A stretch of DNA of 32,444 nucleotides. It comes from an uncultured Flavobacteriales bacterium (lineage in GTDB: Bacteria; Bacteroidota; Bacteroidia; Flavobacteriales_C; GCA-002722245). Shown here one piece after another: positions 1 to 10,338 of this stretch. The notes beneath the pieces are model-generated. The model ran no database searches and was not told where the DNA came from. It saw only the letters and a program-made list of their open reading frames with translations. The stretch is from assembly GCA_905182585.1 (NCBI GenBank), contig CAJJCC010000036.1:1-32444 (forward strand), given 5' to 3'. The first letter of the stretch is position 1, and each line of letters begins with the position of its first letter. The position numbers and the translations under genes were made by a program.

Positions 1-2
1 CA

Positions 3-1268
3 CTTACCATTTATAATGAAATTCAGAAATTTGAACCTGGAACCTTCGCTGTAATTAAAGATGGTGTGCTTAAACGTGAAAAATATTGGAGTCCGGAGCT
101 TAAAATCACTTCAGAGGTGCTCTCAGAAGAGGTTGAAGCGAAAAATCAATTAAACGATTTACTCCGATCTTCAGTAGAATATAGATTAAAAAGTGACGTT
201 CCTTTTGGTACATTTTTAAGTGGCGGAATTGATAGCTCAGCTGTTTCGGCTATTGCACAGGATGTTTCTGATCAAAATATTAAAACGTTTAGTATTGGAT
301 TTAATAACCCTAAGTTTAACGAAGCCGAATTTGCTAAACAAGTAGCCACGCATATTAAAAGTGATCATCATGAATTTATGGTGACCGAAAATGACGCGAA
401 GGAGTTAGTAGGCGATATTATTAAGTATTACGACGAGCCTTTTGGTGATAGTTCCGCAATACCTACAATGTTGGTTTCGAAATTAGCGCGACAGGAAGTA
501 ACAATGACGTTATCTGGAGATGGTGGGGATGAACTTTTTCACGGTTATGGTTTTTATAACTGGGCAAATCGACTTTCGAATCCGATGGTGAAAGCAGGTA
601 GAGGGTTGATTGGTAAAGCATTAAGTTTTGGAGATAACCGTATGAAAAGAGCATCTAGTCTTTTTTCATATCCTAAAAATCAATTAAAGTCTCACATATT
701 TTCGCAAGAACAATATTATTTCACGCAAAAAGAAATAAACGAAATATTGATCGATAAGACTGATTACCCTAGTTTTATCGATCAAGAAGTGGCATTGAAT
801 CGAAAACTATCAAGTAAGGAGAAGCAAAGCCTTTTTGATATTAACTACTATTTGAGAGATGATTTATTAACGAAAGTAGATATTGCTTCAATGCGCTACT
901 CTTTGGAAACGAGAGTTCCAATTTTAGATCACAGAATTGTTGAGTTTGCTTTAAATTTAGATGAAGGCTTGAAAATCAAAAATGGAGATCAAAAGTACTT
1001 GTTAAAGCAAGTGCTGTATGATTATGTTCCGAAAGAGATTTTTGACCGACCGAAAAGGGGGTTTAGTATACCGCTTCAAAAATGGTTAGAAACAGATTTG
1101 AAGTATTTAATTGACGATAATTTAAATAAGGCAAATATTGAGGCTGAAGGAATTGTAAAATATTCAGAAGTAGAAAATCTATTAACACGATTTAGAGCTG
1201 GAGAAGGTTACTTATTTACGAGAGTTTGGGCTTTGGTGATTTTGCATGAATGGTTAAGAAATAATTAA
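3..1268 (+). CDS. asnB: Asparagine synthase (glutamine-hydrolysing), C-terminal part; 5' end lies outside the window
   Basis: SGGIDSSAV ATP-pyrophosphatase motif, LSGDGGDELFHGY, and DINYYLRDDLLTKVDIASMRYSLETRVPILDH. The frame stays open to the left edge (LTIYNEIQKFEPGTFAVIKDGVLKREKYW), so the GTG start at 66 is artificial. Confidence 0.93.
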   Translation, partial: LTIYNEIQKFEPGTFAVIKDGVLKREKYWSPELKITSEVLSEEVEAKNQLNDLLRSSVEYRLKSDVPFGTFLSGGIDSSAVSAIAQDVSDQNIKTFSIGFNNPKFNEAEFAKQVATHIKSDHHEFMVTENDAKELVGDIIKYYDEPFGDSSAIPTMLVSKLARQEVTMTLSGDGGDELFHGYGFYNWANRLSNPMVKAGRGLIGKALSFGDNRMKRASSLFSYPKNQLKSHIFSQEQYYFTQKEINEILIDKTDYPSFIDQEVALNRKLSSKEKQSLFDINYYLRDDLLTKVDIASMRYSLETRVPILDHRIVEFALNLDEGLKIKNGDQKYLLKQVLYDYVPKEIFDRPKRGFSIPLQKWLETDLKYLIDDNLNKANIEAEGIVKYSEVENLLTRFRAGEGYLFTRVWALVILHEWLRNN

Positions 1269-1270
1269 GA

Positions 1271-4200
1271 ATGAGAGGACTTATTACGATATGCATGTTG
1301 CTTTTGACTTTAGGCAGTTTTGGTCAAAATAATAATTCATGGAAAAACAGAAAACCATCAAATTCTTATTGGCAGCAGGATGTTGGGTATACCATAAAGG
1401 CTAAAATAGATGAGAAGAACCTCACTGTTGCAGGTGATGTTGAATTGATTTACACGAATAATTCCGTTGATTCTTTAACGGAGGTTTATTTTCATGTTTA
1501 TCAAAATGCTTTTCAAAAAGGATCTTACTACCATAATTTGCAAATAGAAAACGGCAAGAAACCTTGGTACGGATTATATGAGAATAAAGGCTTAGGTACC
1601 GCTGTAGACAGTATTGATTGTTCGAAAGGTATTGACTCTGTGATTTTAGACAATACGTTGATTAAAGTTCTTTTGAAGAAAGCGATTTTACCGCATGAAT
1701 CAGTTGTTTTTAATCTTGATTTTAAAACCTATTGGGGAAGTGGAAGTACGCGCAGAAGAATGAAGGCTTATTATGTTGAAGGTAAGTTTGTTCATTTTAA
1801 TGGTGCGCATTGGTATCCTCGAATGGCTGTTTATGATCAGAAATTTGGATGGAATACCAATCAACATTTAGATAAAGAGTTTTATGGTGATTTTGGAACT
1901 TTTGATGTCGAATTAGATTTTGCAAACGATTATATTGTTGAGGCTACCGGGCAATTGATGAATGAAAACAAAGTGCTACCCCAATCTTTAAAAGATTCAT
2001 TACACATATCGAATTTCTTTCACCGTGGAAGCAAAGTAGCCGGTGATACATTATCTATTCCTATTGTTCGTGAAGTGGGCAAAAGAAAGGTTTGGAAATA
2101 TCATGCTGAAAATGTTCATGATTTTGCGTTTACAGCCGATCCTACTTTTAGAATAGACGAGAAAGAATGGAACGGTATAAAGGTTATTGCTGTTGTAGAA
2201 GAAAGACATTGTCCTAAATGGAAAACGGCAGCATCTTTTGCCGCTGAGGTTATCAAAGTTTATTCTACTGATTTTGGAATGTATCAGTACCCGAAAATGG
2301 TAGTTGCTGATGCTAACGACGGTATGGAATACCCAATGATTACATTTGATGGTGGAAGTGAGCCTTATTTTAAAGGATTGTTTGCCCATGAAATCGCACA
2401 CAATTGGTTTTACGGAATGGTAGGTTCTAATGAAACTTATCGAGCGATGATGGACGAAGGGTTTACGCAGTTTTTAACGGTTTGGTCTTTAGTTAAAATA
2501 GATGGTGCTGTTTATCAACCTTATACTAAACCCAGTAAACATGCTTATGTGCGTAGGTTTTATAACGCGCCAAAATCAATTGATTTACGGGCTTACTTGG
2601 GGTATCTAAATGCTGCGATTAAACGAGAAGATCCTCCTTTAAATACGCATTCATCTGATTTTGATGGAGGTTCGTTAAGGCACAGAGGTGGTTATGGTCA
2701 GGTTTATTCTAAAACTGCGGTAATGTTGTACAATTTACAATACGTTTTAGGGGACTCATTGTTTTTAAATTCTATGAAAAATTATTTTGATCAATGGATG
2801 TTTGCGCATCCATACCCTGAAGACTTTAGAGCGTCGATTATTAAATATACAAGGGTAGATTTGAATTGGTTTTTTGATCAATGGATGGAAACTTCTAAGG
2901 TTATCGATTACAATATAAAGAAGATTAAAAAATTAGATGGAGATACCTTTCAGTTAACCTTCGAAAGAAAGGGTGAAATGCAAATGCCACTTGATTTCAC
3001 GATTTATACTAATTATGACTCCGTTATAAATTATCATATTCCCAATACATGGTTTGTGAAAGAAACAGATGCAAACGTTTTGCCTAAATGGTATGGTTGG
3101 GGTAAATTGAATCCTGAATATACTGTTAATGTATATGTACCAGGCGGTATTGATGATTTGGTTATTGATCCTACTGGCCGTTTGGCAGATGTGAATATTT
3201 TAAATAACTCAAAACGATTTCCAATTACGGTTGAATTTAATGCTCAACTAAAAAACTACCCCGATAAGTCAAAATATGAGGTTAAAATTAAACCTGATGT
3301 TTGGTTTAATAAGTTTGATGGAGTTAAGCTCGGTGCCAATGTTAAAGGTGGCTATTTGAATTTAAAACATAAGTTTGACGCAACAGTTTGGATGAATACT
3401 TCTTTGGGGCAAGGAAAGTATGACATTGATGTGCCTATTGGCGATTACAACGACATATCTTACGATATAAGGTATCAAAATCTCTTGTCTAAACATTCAG
3501 AGAAATTATCTGTGAAATCTGAAATTAGCCAAATGGGTGGAGTTCAAAAACTTGATTTTTCATTGAACAAAAGGTCGCACAACATTAAGCACTTTTTTAA
3601 GCTGAGTGCAAAATCAATTTTCAGGAATAACTCCAGTCAACTTATCTATGCCTTAAATGAGGATGAATGGGGTGTTGGAAAGGCCAATAATTCATTAGAT
3701 TTCGATTATAATTATAGTTACAAGGGATTAAAAGGAAAGGGGAAGTTGTATTTACATTATCGAAGTTCTGCTTTATTGAGTGACTACAGTTATGAGTATT
3801 TAACGCTTGAAAATAAATTTCAAAAAAGGGTTCAGAAGTTTTTCCTTAAAACGAGGATTTTTGGTTTTGCGGGTCAAGGTTCGAACTGGGCTCCTGAGTC
3901 CAAATTGTTTTTAGCAGGAGCAAATCCTGAGGAAATGACGAATAATAAGTTCACAAGATCAGAAGGCTTTTTTCAAAAGTCAAATGCTAAGTATGGTGAC
4001 AATTTAAATCTTTTGCATTCGGGCGGCGGACTTAACCTCAGAGGTTATTCCGGTTATTTAGCGCCTGAAGAATTGGATGGAGAATTGGTTTCAACTTACA
4101 AAGGAACTGTTGGTGCATCTGTTAATATTGAGGGAGAATTTCAGCGGTATTTAGGGCTGAACCAAAGTAAACTAAAAAGGTATTTGGATTTTAGAACGTA

Positions 4201-4444
4201 TGCTTTTTTTGATGCCGGAATTATTAATGTTGGCAATGCAAATTTATTGTCAACTAAAATTGCTGAACCAAGAGTTGATGCTGGGCTTGGAATAGCCCTG
4301 AAGATTAAAAAGTTTTACCATTTTGAAACAACTAAACCACTCACCGTTCGTACCGATTTCCCATTATTCTTGAATAGAACACCGAATGTTGCACCTGATA
4401 ATATTCAGTTTAGATGGGTGTTAGGAGTTGGACGCGCTTTTTAA
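1271..4444 (+). CDS. Secreted M1-family metallopeptidase with a C-terminal outer-membrane beta-barrel-like (Omp85/D15-like) domain
   Basis: Signal-peptide-like N-terminus; DGMEYPMI (GxMEN-like); HEIAHNWFYGMVGSNETYRAMMDE = HExxH-x18-E. C-terminal region has GGGLNLRGYSGY, YAFFDAGIINVG, RVDAGLGIALK, LTVRTDFPLF and a terminal FRWVLGVGRAF. Confidence 0.85.
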   Translation: MRGLITICMLLLTLGSFGQNNNSWKNRKPSNSYWQQDVGYTIKAKIDEKNLTVAGDVELIYTNNSVDSLTEVYFHVYQNAFQKGSYYHNLQIENGKKPWYGLYENKGLGTAVDSIDCSKGIDSVILDNTLIKVLLKKAILPHESVVFNLDFKTYWGSGSTRRRMKAYYVEGKFVHFNGAHWYPRMAVYDQKFGWNTNQHLDKEFYGDFGTFDVELDFANDYIVEATGQLMNENKVLPQSLKDSLHISNFFHRGSKVAGDTLSIPIVREVGKRKVWKYHAENVHDFAFTADPTFRIDEKEWNGIKVIAVVEERHCPKWKTAASFAAEVIKVYSTDFGMYQYPKMVVADANDGMEYPMITFDGGSEPYFKGLFAHEIAHNWFYGMVGSNETYRAMMDEGFTQFLTVWSLVKIDGAVYQPYTKPSKHAYVRRFYNAPKSIDLRAYLGYLNAAIKREDPPLNTHSSDFDGGSLRHRGGYGQVYSKTAVMLYNLQYVLGDSLFLNSMKNYFDQWMFAHPYPEDFRASIIKYTRVDLNWFFDQWMETSKVIDYNIKKIKKLDGDTFQLTFERKGEMQMPLDFTIYTNYDSVINYHIPNTWFVKETDANVLPKWYGWGKLNPEYTVNVYVPGGIDDLVIDPTGRLADVNILNNSKRFPITVEFNAQLKNYPDKSKYEVKIKPDVWFNKFDGVKLGANVKGGYLNLKHKFDATVWMNTSLGQGKYDIDVPIGDYNDISYDIRYQNLLSKHSEKLSVKSEISQMGGVQKLDFSLNKRSHNIKHFFKLSAKSIFRNNSSQLIYALNEDEWGVGKANNSLDFDYNYSYKGLKGKGKLYLHYRSSALLSDYSYEYLTLENKFQKRVQKFFLKTRIFGFAGQGSNWAPESKLFLAGANPEEMTNNKFTRSEGFFQKSNAKYGDNLNLLHSGGGLNLRGYSGYLAPEELDGELVSTYKGTVGASVNIEGEFQRYLGLNQSKLKRYLDFRTYAFFDAGIINVGNANLLSTKIAEPRVDAGLGIALKIKKFYHFETTKPLTVRTDFPLFLNRTPNVAPDNIQFRWVLGVGRAF

Positions 4445-5739
4445 TTAAGTACTTGTTTAACGAATTCTTCTACTTGTTTTTCTCTTGAGAATTGTTGGAC
4501 ATTTGATTGAGATACGTCATTTTGAACATACTCATTTTTTAAAAAGTCGGCGTACTCGGTTTTAAGGTAGTCAACAATTTTTGCCTCCTCATTAAACACG
4601 ACTCCGCATTTAGAGTCCTTTACAATTCCTTCAATTGCACCATTATCAGAAGGTGCTACGATGATTTTAGTTCCACTAGCAATGTACTCGTAAATTTTAC
4701 TTGCAATGATTCCTTTATAACCCTGCCATGCTACGTGAAGCAATAAATGTGCTTGTTGCTCTAGCTGAAGGATTTCTTTTCGAGGAATTCTATCTGAACA
4801 AGAAAAATAGGTTTCATAGCCTTTCATGGCTTTTTGTATTCTTGATTCTTGCGCACCAAAAAAAGCTAACCCAGGAAAGAGTAGTTGCGTTTTAGGACCG
4901 TTAAGTTCATCGATGAATTTTTTATAAGCTGAGCAAAACACTTCAATCTTTTGTCCATCATATAACGTTCCAATATATGTAATTGTAAATACGGGAAGCT
5001 TTGTTTTGTTTTTAACGACATCAAAATCTTCAAAAGCAATTCCATTATAAAGCGCAAAACTTTTTGTTCCAGTCAATTCCTCTATAGATTTCCCAATCGG
5101 CCCAGAACTGGCTGATAATGAGCTAGCCGTTGCTATCCATTTTTTTTCAAAATGAGTATCAAGCTTATGGATAATTCGTTTAAAAATAGAGCTTGAGTTA
5201 TCATTTATTTCACTTGTTGACCAAGCATCTCTATAATCAGCGGTCCAATTTACTCCAAATTTCTTATTGAGTTGAAATCCGAATTTGAATAAATTGAAAG
5301 GATTACCACTAATAACTAGGTGTTCATATTTCTTTTTTTCCATCAACTCTTTAGCAAAAGTGTAAATGTTTGAATAGGGGATGATTTTATTATAGAAATA
5401 TTGAAGGAATAACTCTAGAAACGTCAAGCCTTGACGAAGTAATCTAAATTTGGATTCTCCATATTTTTGATAAATACGATCTCTTAAATTTCCTTTATAG
5501 GGAAGGTAGTAGACTTCGTATTCTTCATTTTTTTCATGCAAAATTCCATTCGAACTTGGAATGGACACATCTTTAAGTGTTTTTAAATTTTCCTCCCATT
5601 TTCTTGAGATTATTGTAGGGTAGTATCCAAATTTATTTAACCATTTAGCCCATGAGTAAACCCTTTGCGAGGCTGTTAAACTGCAGGGTGGGAAGAAATA
5701 TGATATAATAAGAATCGGTTTTAGTTTTTTTGCGTCCAT
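4441..5739 (-). CDS. Glycosyltransferase, family 4-like
   Basis: N-terminal ILIISYFFPPCSLTASQRVYSWAKWLNKFGYYPTII and C-terminal KIYEYIASGTKIIVAPSDNGAIEGIVKDSKCGVVF, typical of GT-B glycosyltransferases. Confidence 0.8.
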   Translation of the reverse strand: MDAKKLKPILIISYFFPPCSLTASQRVYSWAKWLNKFGYYPTIISRKWEENLKTLKDVSIPSSNGILHEKNEEYEVYYLPYKGNLRDRIYQKYGESKFRLLRQGLTFLELFLQYFYNKIIPYSNIYTFAKELMEKKKYEHLVISGNPFNLFKFGFQLNKKFGVNWTADYRDAWSTSEINDNSSSIFKRIIHKLDTHFEKKWIATASSLSASSGPIGKSIEELTGTKSFALYNGIAFEDFDVVKNKTKLPVFTITYIGTLYDGQKIEVFCSAYKKFIDELNGPKTQLLFPGLAFFGAQESRIQKAMKGYETYFSCSDRIPRKEILQLEQQAHLLLHVAWQGYKGIIASKIYEYIASGTKIIVAPSDNGAIEGIVKDSKCGVVFNEEAKIVDYLKTEYADFLKNEYVQNDVSQSNVQQFSREKQVEEFVKQVLN

Positions 5740-5763
5740 ATTGGATGAATTAGTGCGTTTATC

Positions 5764-7431
5764 CTAAACAAGGTTTATTTTAGGGAAAAATAATTTTGTT
5801 GAGTGCGGCAGCTTTATCGTTTTCAACAACCCATCTTTTTTAAATACGACTTCCAGTGTTCCTCCAAAATATTTAGCCCATTGATTAAGGTTGTCTTTTT
5901 CCAATACAATCTTATTAATCGAAATAACTTCATCACCAACGTTTATTCCCGCCTTGTAAGCAGGCGATTTTGGCGCTATGAATAAAGCTTTATTGGTTCC
6001 CGGTTGATTGAAAAATCCGTAATGTGCCGCGAAATATTTAGCGTTATGTTCTTTTGTAAGTTTAAAATCACTCTTTTTTAAAGTGGATTTCAATAAGGAA
6101 TAAAAGTTTTTGGTGCCATAAAAATAATTGTCCCAAAGGTTCTCTAAATCAATGGTAGAAGCCTTGTTTATTTCTGTAATAAAATCTTTTTCGGTAATCC
6201 CTTTTCCTTTTTGATAATATGAATGATAAAACTCGTTCATAACCGTGTCAAGAGAATTTTTCCCTTTGGAGTTCTGGCGAATTAATTGATCGGTAACAAA
6301 AGCCAATAAACACCCTTCAGTATATATAGAAGCTTTTCGATTTGGAATTCCGCGCTCGTAACCATCTAGCCAAGTGTCAAATGATGAATCGGCAACAGAC
6401 ATGTTTTGAGCTCCGTAATTATAAAAATGACGATCAAGAGTTTTATTTATTTGTTTTAAAAATTGAGCATTGGTAAATACACCACTTCTTTGCAACATTA
6501 AATCACCATAATAAGTAGTGATCCCTTCTGTTAAGTAACCCATTTTGGTGTAGTTCTCCTTGGTGAAATCATAGGGAAGCATATCTGCTGGGCGAATTGA
6601 TTTAACGTTCCACGCATGAAACAACTCATGAGAAGAAACGCCCAAAAACTCTTCATAATTTTCACCTTCAAAAACGGAATAACCGGGTCCGAATGAAATT
6701 ACAGTACTTTTTTTGTGTTCAACTCCGTGATAGCTTTTGTAAGGGAGTATTTGATTTAAAAAATGATACTCGTTAAAAGGAAATGATCCAAACACTTTAA
6801 GTTGCTCTTTTGTAAATGCTTTAAAGTCTTTAATGATTTTCGCCCATTCAGGTTTACATTCTCCTTGAAACCAAACCGTGAATTTTGTATCGTTAACGCG
6901 ATAACATTTGTGCTGTAATGAATTAGAAAGTATAAGCGGTGAATCAGCTAATTCATCGAAGTTTTCTGCAACAAAATGATCTCCTATTTTTTGTAAACTT
7001 GTTGCTGTTTGTTTGTGCTGTGTTTCGTTAAAGAATAACTTGATTGGATCATTTTCTCGGCCTACAACAAACAAACAACAGTTAACCGGGTTAATATATA
7101 TTTGACTTTCATCCACCCAAGTAGAGCCTGCGTTTAGTTCGTTAGCATAATAATTATATTTAATAATTATTTTTTTACTTTTTCCCGTTTTTATCTTCCA
7201 ACGATCTTTGGTTATTTTTTCAAATAATAACTCTTTGTTGTTTAAAGTTTGAACGCTGAATTGCTGTATGTTTTTAGCGAAATTAGCGAGTTCATATCTC
7301 CCAGGTCTCCAAGCAGGAAGCTGAACGAGTATTTCATCATCCTTAATATTTTCAATTAAGAATTCAATATCCAAAAACTTAGAACCTCTGTTTTTACTCG
7401 AAAAAGTGTAAATCATAAATCTAAATATCAA
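5764..7431 (-). CDS. M61-family (glycyl aminopeptidase-like) peptidase with C-terminal PDZ domain
   Basis: SSHELFHAWNVKSIRP (HExxH), GYLTEGITTYYGDLML, and PDZ-like APKSPAYKAGINVGDEVISINKI. Confidence 0.88.
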   Translation of the reverse strand: MIFRFMIYTFSSKNRGSKFLDIEFLIENIKDDEILVQLPAWRPGRYELANFAKNIQQFSVQTLNNKELLFEKITKDRWKIKTGKSKKIIIKYNYYANELNAGSTWVDESQIYINPVNCCLFVVGRENDPIKLFFNETQHKQTATSLQKIGDHFVAENFDELADSPLILSNSLQHKCYRVNDTKFTVWFQGECKPEWAKIIKDFKAFTKEQLKVFGSFPFNEYHFLNQILPYKSYHGVEHKKSTVISFGPGYSVFEGENYEEFLGVSSHELFHAWNVKSIRPADMLPYDFTKENYTKMGYLTEGITTYYGDLMLQRSGVFTNAQFLKQINKTLDRHFYNYGAQNMSVADSSFDTWLDGYERGIPNRKASIYTEGCLLAFVTDQLIRQNSKGKNSLDTVMNEFYHSYYQKGKGITEKDFITEINKASTIDLENLWDNYFYGTKNFYSLLKSTLKKSDFKLTKEHNAKYFAAHYGFFNQPGTNKALFIAPKSPAYKAGINVGDEVISINKIVLEKDNLNQWAKYFGGTLEVVFKKDGLLKTIKLPHSTKLFFPKINLV

Positions 7432-7523
7432 AAAATTATAGCTTGGAGCGTATAATCTACTTAAAAATTTGCTTTAAAGTTAGTATATTCGCATTGCATT
7501 TTATCACACAAAATTAATAAGTA

Positions 7524-8912
7524 ATGAATTACGACGTAATAGTTATAGGAAGTGGACCTGGTGGTTATGTTACTGCCATTAGAGCATCGCAATTAGGGTT
7601 GAAAACAGCTGTTGTTGAACGATCAGAGTTGGGTGGTATTTGTTTAAACTGGGGATGTATTCCAACTAAAGCATTGTTAAAAAGTGCTAACGTTTTTGAA
7701 TATATTCAGCATGCTGAAGATTATGGAATCAAAGTAAGCGGCGCAGAGGTAGATTTTTCGGCTATGATTAAGAGGAGTCGTGGAGTTGCCGACGGAATGA
7801 GCAAGGGTATTCAGTTTTTAATGAAGAAGAATAAAATCGACGTTATTACGGGTACTGGTAAATTAAAAGCAGGAAAAAAACTTGATGTTACAGATGCCGA
7901 TGGTAAAGTAACTGAATATAGTGCCGATAGTATTATTGTTGCAACTGGAGCAAGGTCTCGTCAATTACCAAATCTTCCTCAAGATGGAAAGAAGATTATT
8001 GGATATAGAGATGCAATGGTGCTTAAGAAACAACCTAAATCGATGATTATTGTTGGTTCAGGGGCTATTGGAGTAGAGTTCGCTTATTTCTATAATTCTA
8101 TAGGAACGGATGTTACAGTCGTTGAGTTTTTACCGAATATCGTTCCGAATGAAGATATTGATGTTTCTAAAGCTTTAGAAAAAAGCTTTAAGAAGCAAGG
8201 AATTAAAATAATGACTAAGTCTGCGGTTGAATCTGTTGATACTTCAGGAGATATCTGTAAGGTTTCTGTTAAAACAGAAAAAGGAGAAGAAATTATTGAG
8301 GCTGAGATCGTTTTATCTGCCGTTGGTATTCAAGCAAACATTGAAAACTTAGGTTTAGATGATGCTGGTATTGTAGTTGACGCTGGAAAGATTATCGTTG
8401 ATGACTTTTATCAAACAAACATCCCTGGTTATTATGCCATCGGAGATGTTATTCCAGGTCCCGCATTGGCACACGTTGCTTCAGCAGAAGGAATTACATG
8501 TGTTGAGAAGATAGCAGGAATGAACGTTGAAGCGATTGATTATAATAACGTCCCAGGTTGTACTTATAGTTCTCCTGAGATTGCATCAGTTGGTTATACT
8601 GAAGCAAAAGCCAAAGAAGCTGGTTACGAAATTAAGGTTGGTAAATTTCCTTTCTCTGCATCAGGTAAGGCAAGTGCTGCTGGAACTAAAGATGGTTTTG
8701 TAAAGGTGATTTATGACGCGAAATACGGAGAGTGGCTTGGTGCTCACTTTATCGGTGCAAACGTTACAGAAATGATTGCTGAAGCTGTTGCTGCTCGTAA
8801 ATTAGAAACTACAGGGCATGATATTTTAAAAACAATCCATCCTCACCCAACATTAAGTGAGGCTGTTATGGAAGCTACTGCAGCTGCTTATGATGAAGTA
8901 ATTCATTTATAA
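7524..8912 (+). CDS. lpdA: Dihydrolipoyl dehydrogenase
   Basis: GSGPGGYVTAIRASQLG, redox-active GGICLNWGCIPTKALL, and C-terminal HPHPTLSEAVMEA. Confidence 0.96.
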   Translation: MNYDVIVIGSGPGGYVTAIRASQLGLKTAVVERSELGGICLNWGCIPTKALLKSANVFEYIQHAEDYGIKVSGAEVDFSAMIKRSRGVADGMSKGIQFLMKKNKIDVITGTGKLKAGKKLDVTDADGKVTEYSADSIIVATGARSRQLPNLPQDGKKIIGYRDAMVLKKQPKSMIIVGSGAIGVEFAYFYNSIGTDVTVVEFLPNIVPNEDIDVSKALEKSFKKQGIKIMTKSAVESVDTSGDICKVSVKTEKGEEIIEAEIVLSAVGIQANIENLGLDDAGIVVDAGKIIVDDFYQTNIPGYYAIGDVIPGPALAHVASAEGITCVEKIAGMNVEAIDYNNVPGCTYSSPEIASVGYTEAKAKEAGYEIKVGKFPFSASGKASAAGTKDGFVKVIYDAKYGEWLGAHFIGANVTEMIAEAVAARKLETTGHDILKTIHPHPTLSEAVMEATAAAYDEVIHL

Positions 8913-8933
8913 GAAAACAATATATAAGTCAAT

Positions 8934-8968
8934 AAAAAAAGCTCTTCCTTATGGGAAGAGCTTTTTTT
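8934..8968 (+). terminator. Rho-independent terminator after lpdA
   Basis: A7-gctcttcc-ttatg-ggaagagc-T7: 8-bp stem with A/T tracts on both sides, so possibly bidirectional. Confidence 0.9.
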
Positions 8969-8992
8969 ATGTAATGAAGTTTAATTTTCTAA

Positions 8993-9262
8993 TTAAGGTT
9001 TTTCAGGGAAAGGCATCCAGTGTGTAACCTCTTGAAAAAAGTGATTACTTAAGCCTTCACCGCTCCAAAAGTCGTTTGAGTTACTGTTTTTATGCTTTGG
9101 CTTATGGTTGCCGTAGAAGTTCTTAATGAAGGTGAGTATTTTTATGGGGTTCAATTCTACCTCTTCAGGTTTCCCTGGTAATGGGACATAGTTTTCAGGG
9201 ACAAATGCAATAACTTTTTGTTCGTCCTGTGGTAGTTGATCAATTGTTCTTATCCATTCCAT
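8993..9262 (-). CDS. DUF551-like small protein
   Basis: N-terminal WIRTIDQLPQDEQKVIAFVPE and C-terminal VTHWMPFPEKP resemble the DUF551 pattern. Confidence 0.65.
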   Translation of the reverse strand: MEWIRTIDQLPQDEQKVIAFVPENYVPLPGKPEEVELNPIKILTFIKNFYGNHKPKHKNSNSNDFWSGEGLSNHFFQEVTHWMPFPEKP

Positions 9263-9271
9263 ACGTTCAAC

Positions 9272-10282
9272 TTAAGCTTTGATAATTTCATCTTTTTTAT
9301 CTCTGTTCATATAAGGAAGTAAAAAGAAAGCAGTAATTCCGGCCGCAGCTACTGTTATCGTCATTATTCCGAAAGCAACATTGGCCCAGTTTCCAGCTTC
9401 TTGAGCGGTTAAGCCTAATGAGCTAAGTGCAAGTATAACCATGAAGTGCCAAGCCCCAATTCCACCATTCGTAGGAGCAACCATTCCAAAACTTCCTGCA
9501 ACAAAAGCTGTTACTCCTGCGGCTAAATCTAAATGGGAAGTTGGTTCGTATGCGAAAAAACAGATGTAAAACATACCAACATACCCAAGCCAAATAATTA
9601 TTGTGTGAAATAAAAATATAAGTTTTGTTTTCATTCTGAAAACTTGAATAAAACTTGATTTTAAATCACTTAACAATTTCCCAACTTTTTGCATTGGACC
9701 AAATTGAAAAATTCGTTTTCTTAAAAAAAACAAGGTTAAACAAACCAAAGCAGTGACTCCGAAAACACTGTAAATCAATAGTTGATTGTTAATTAATTTA
9801 TCAACCAAGTCTGGCATTGCTGACTGTGCGTATAGGTTGTTGAAGATTTCAAATTGAACAACCAAAAGAAGGCCTGTGAAAAATAAAAGAGTTAATAAAT
9901 CTATTGCCCTCTCAATAACAACAGTTCCTAAAAGCTGAGGAACTGGTATTTTTTCATACTTGTATAGTGTTCCACATCGAGCAATTTCTCCAGATCTAGG
10001 AATCGCAATATTTGAAGCATACATAAATAAAACACTTGCAAATACATTTTTAGTTTTCGGTTGATATCCGATTGAATTGATTAATAACTTCCACCTTAAA
10101 GCTCTAAAATAATGCGATGTCATGGCACAGATGGCAGAAATTAAGAAAAACCAATAATTCATTGATTTTGCACTTTCCCAAAATGATTCAACATCCATGT
10201 TTTGAAATACAAACCACATTAAACAAATTCCAATTAAAAGAAATAAAAGTTGTTTTAGGATCTGAGAAGTATTTTTACTCAT
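9272..10282 (-). CDS. Flippase-like / lysylphosphatidylglycerol synthase TM-region family membrane protein
   Basis: Multiple TM segments; ALRWKLLINSIGY, ASNIAIPRSGEIARCGTLYKYEKIPVPQLLGTVVIERAIDLL, and NGGIGAWHF. Confidence 0.85.
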   Translation of the reverse strand: MSKNTSQILKQLLFLLIGICLMWFVFQNMDVESFWESAKSMNYWFFLISAICAMTSHYFRALRWKLLINSIGYQPKTKNVFASVLFMYASNIAIPRSGEIARCGTLYKYEKIPVPQLLGTVVIERAIDLLTLLFFTGLLLVVQFEIFNNLYAQSAMPDLVDKLINNQLLIYSVFGVTALVCLTLFFLRKRIFQFGPMQKVGKLLSDLKSSFIQVFRMKTKLIFLFHTIIIWLGYVGMFYICFFAYEPTSHLDLAAGVTAFVAGSFGMVAPTNGGIGAWHFMVILALSSLGLTAQEAGNWANVAFGIMTITVAAAGITAFFLLPYMNRDKKDEIIKA

Positions 10283-10338
10283 GCAGCAAATTTAAAAATA
10301 AAATATGGAGTCTTCTATCTAAAGGTTAATGTTGTTCT

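Noticed and set aside
463-654. Minus-strand 63-aa ORF within asnB, with similar small ORFs at 4866, 5803, 10117, 11375, 12276, 17668, 18369, 21153 and 31376
   Set aside because: All lie largely or entirely within better-supported genes, most of them antisense, and show no independent coding evidence.
2051-2401. 116-aa minus-strand ORF
   Set aside because: Antisense within the M1 peptidase catalytic region; no domain signature.
4441-7431. M1 and M61 peptidases with the intervening glycosyltransferase as one functional system
   Set aside because: Strand orientation differs (M1 convergent with the other two) and there is no sequence-level link; adjacency alone is insufficient.
8993-9262. DUF551-like gene as evidence of a prophage remnant
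   Set aside because: The domain is frequent in phages, but no other phage-like gene or integration scar is nearby.
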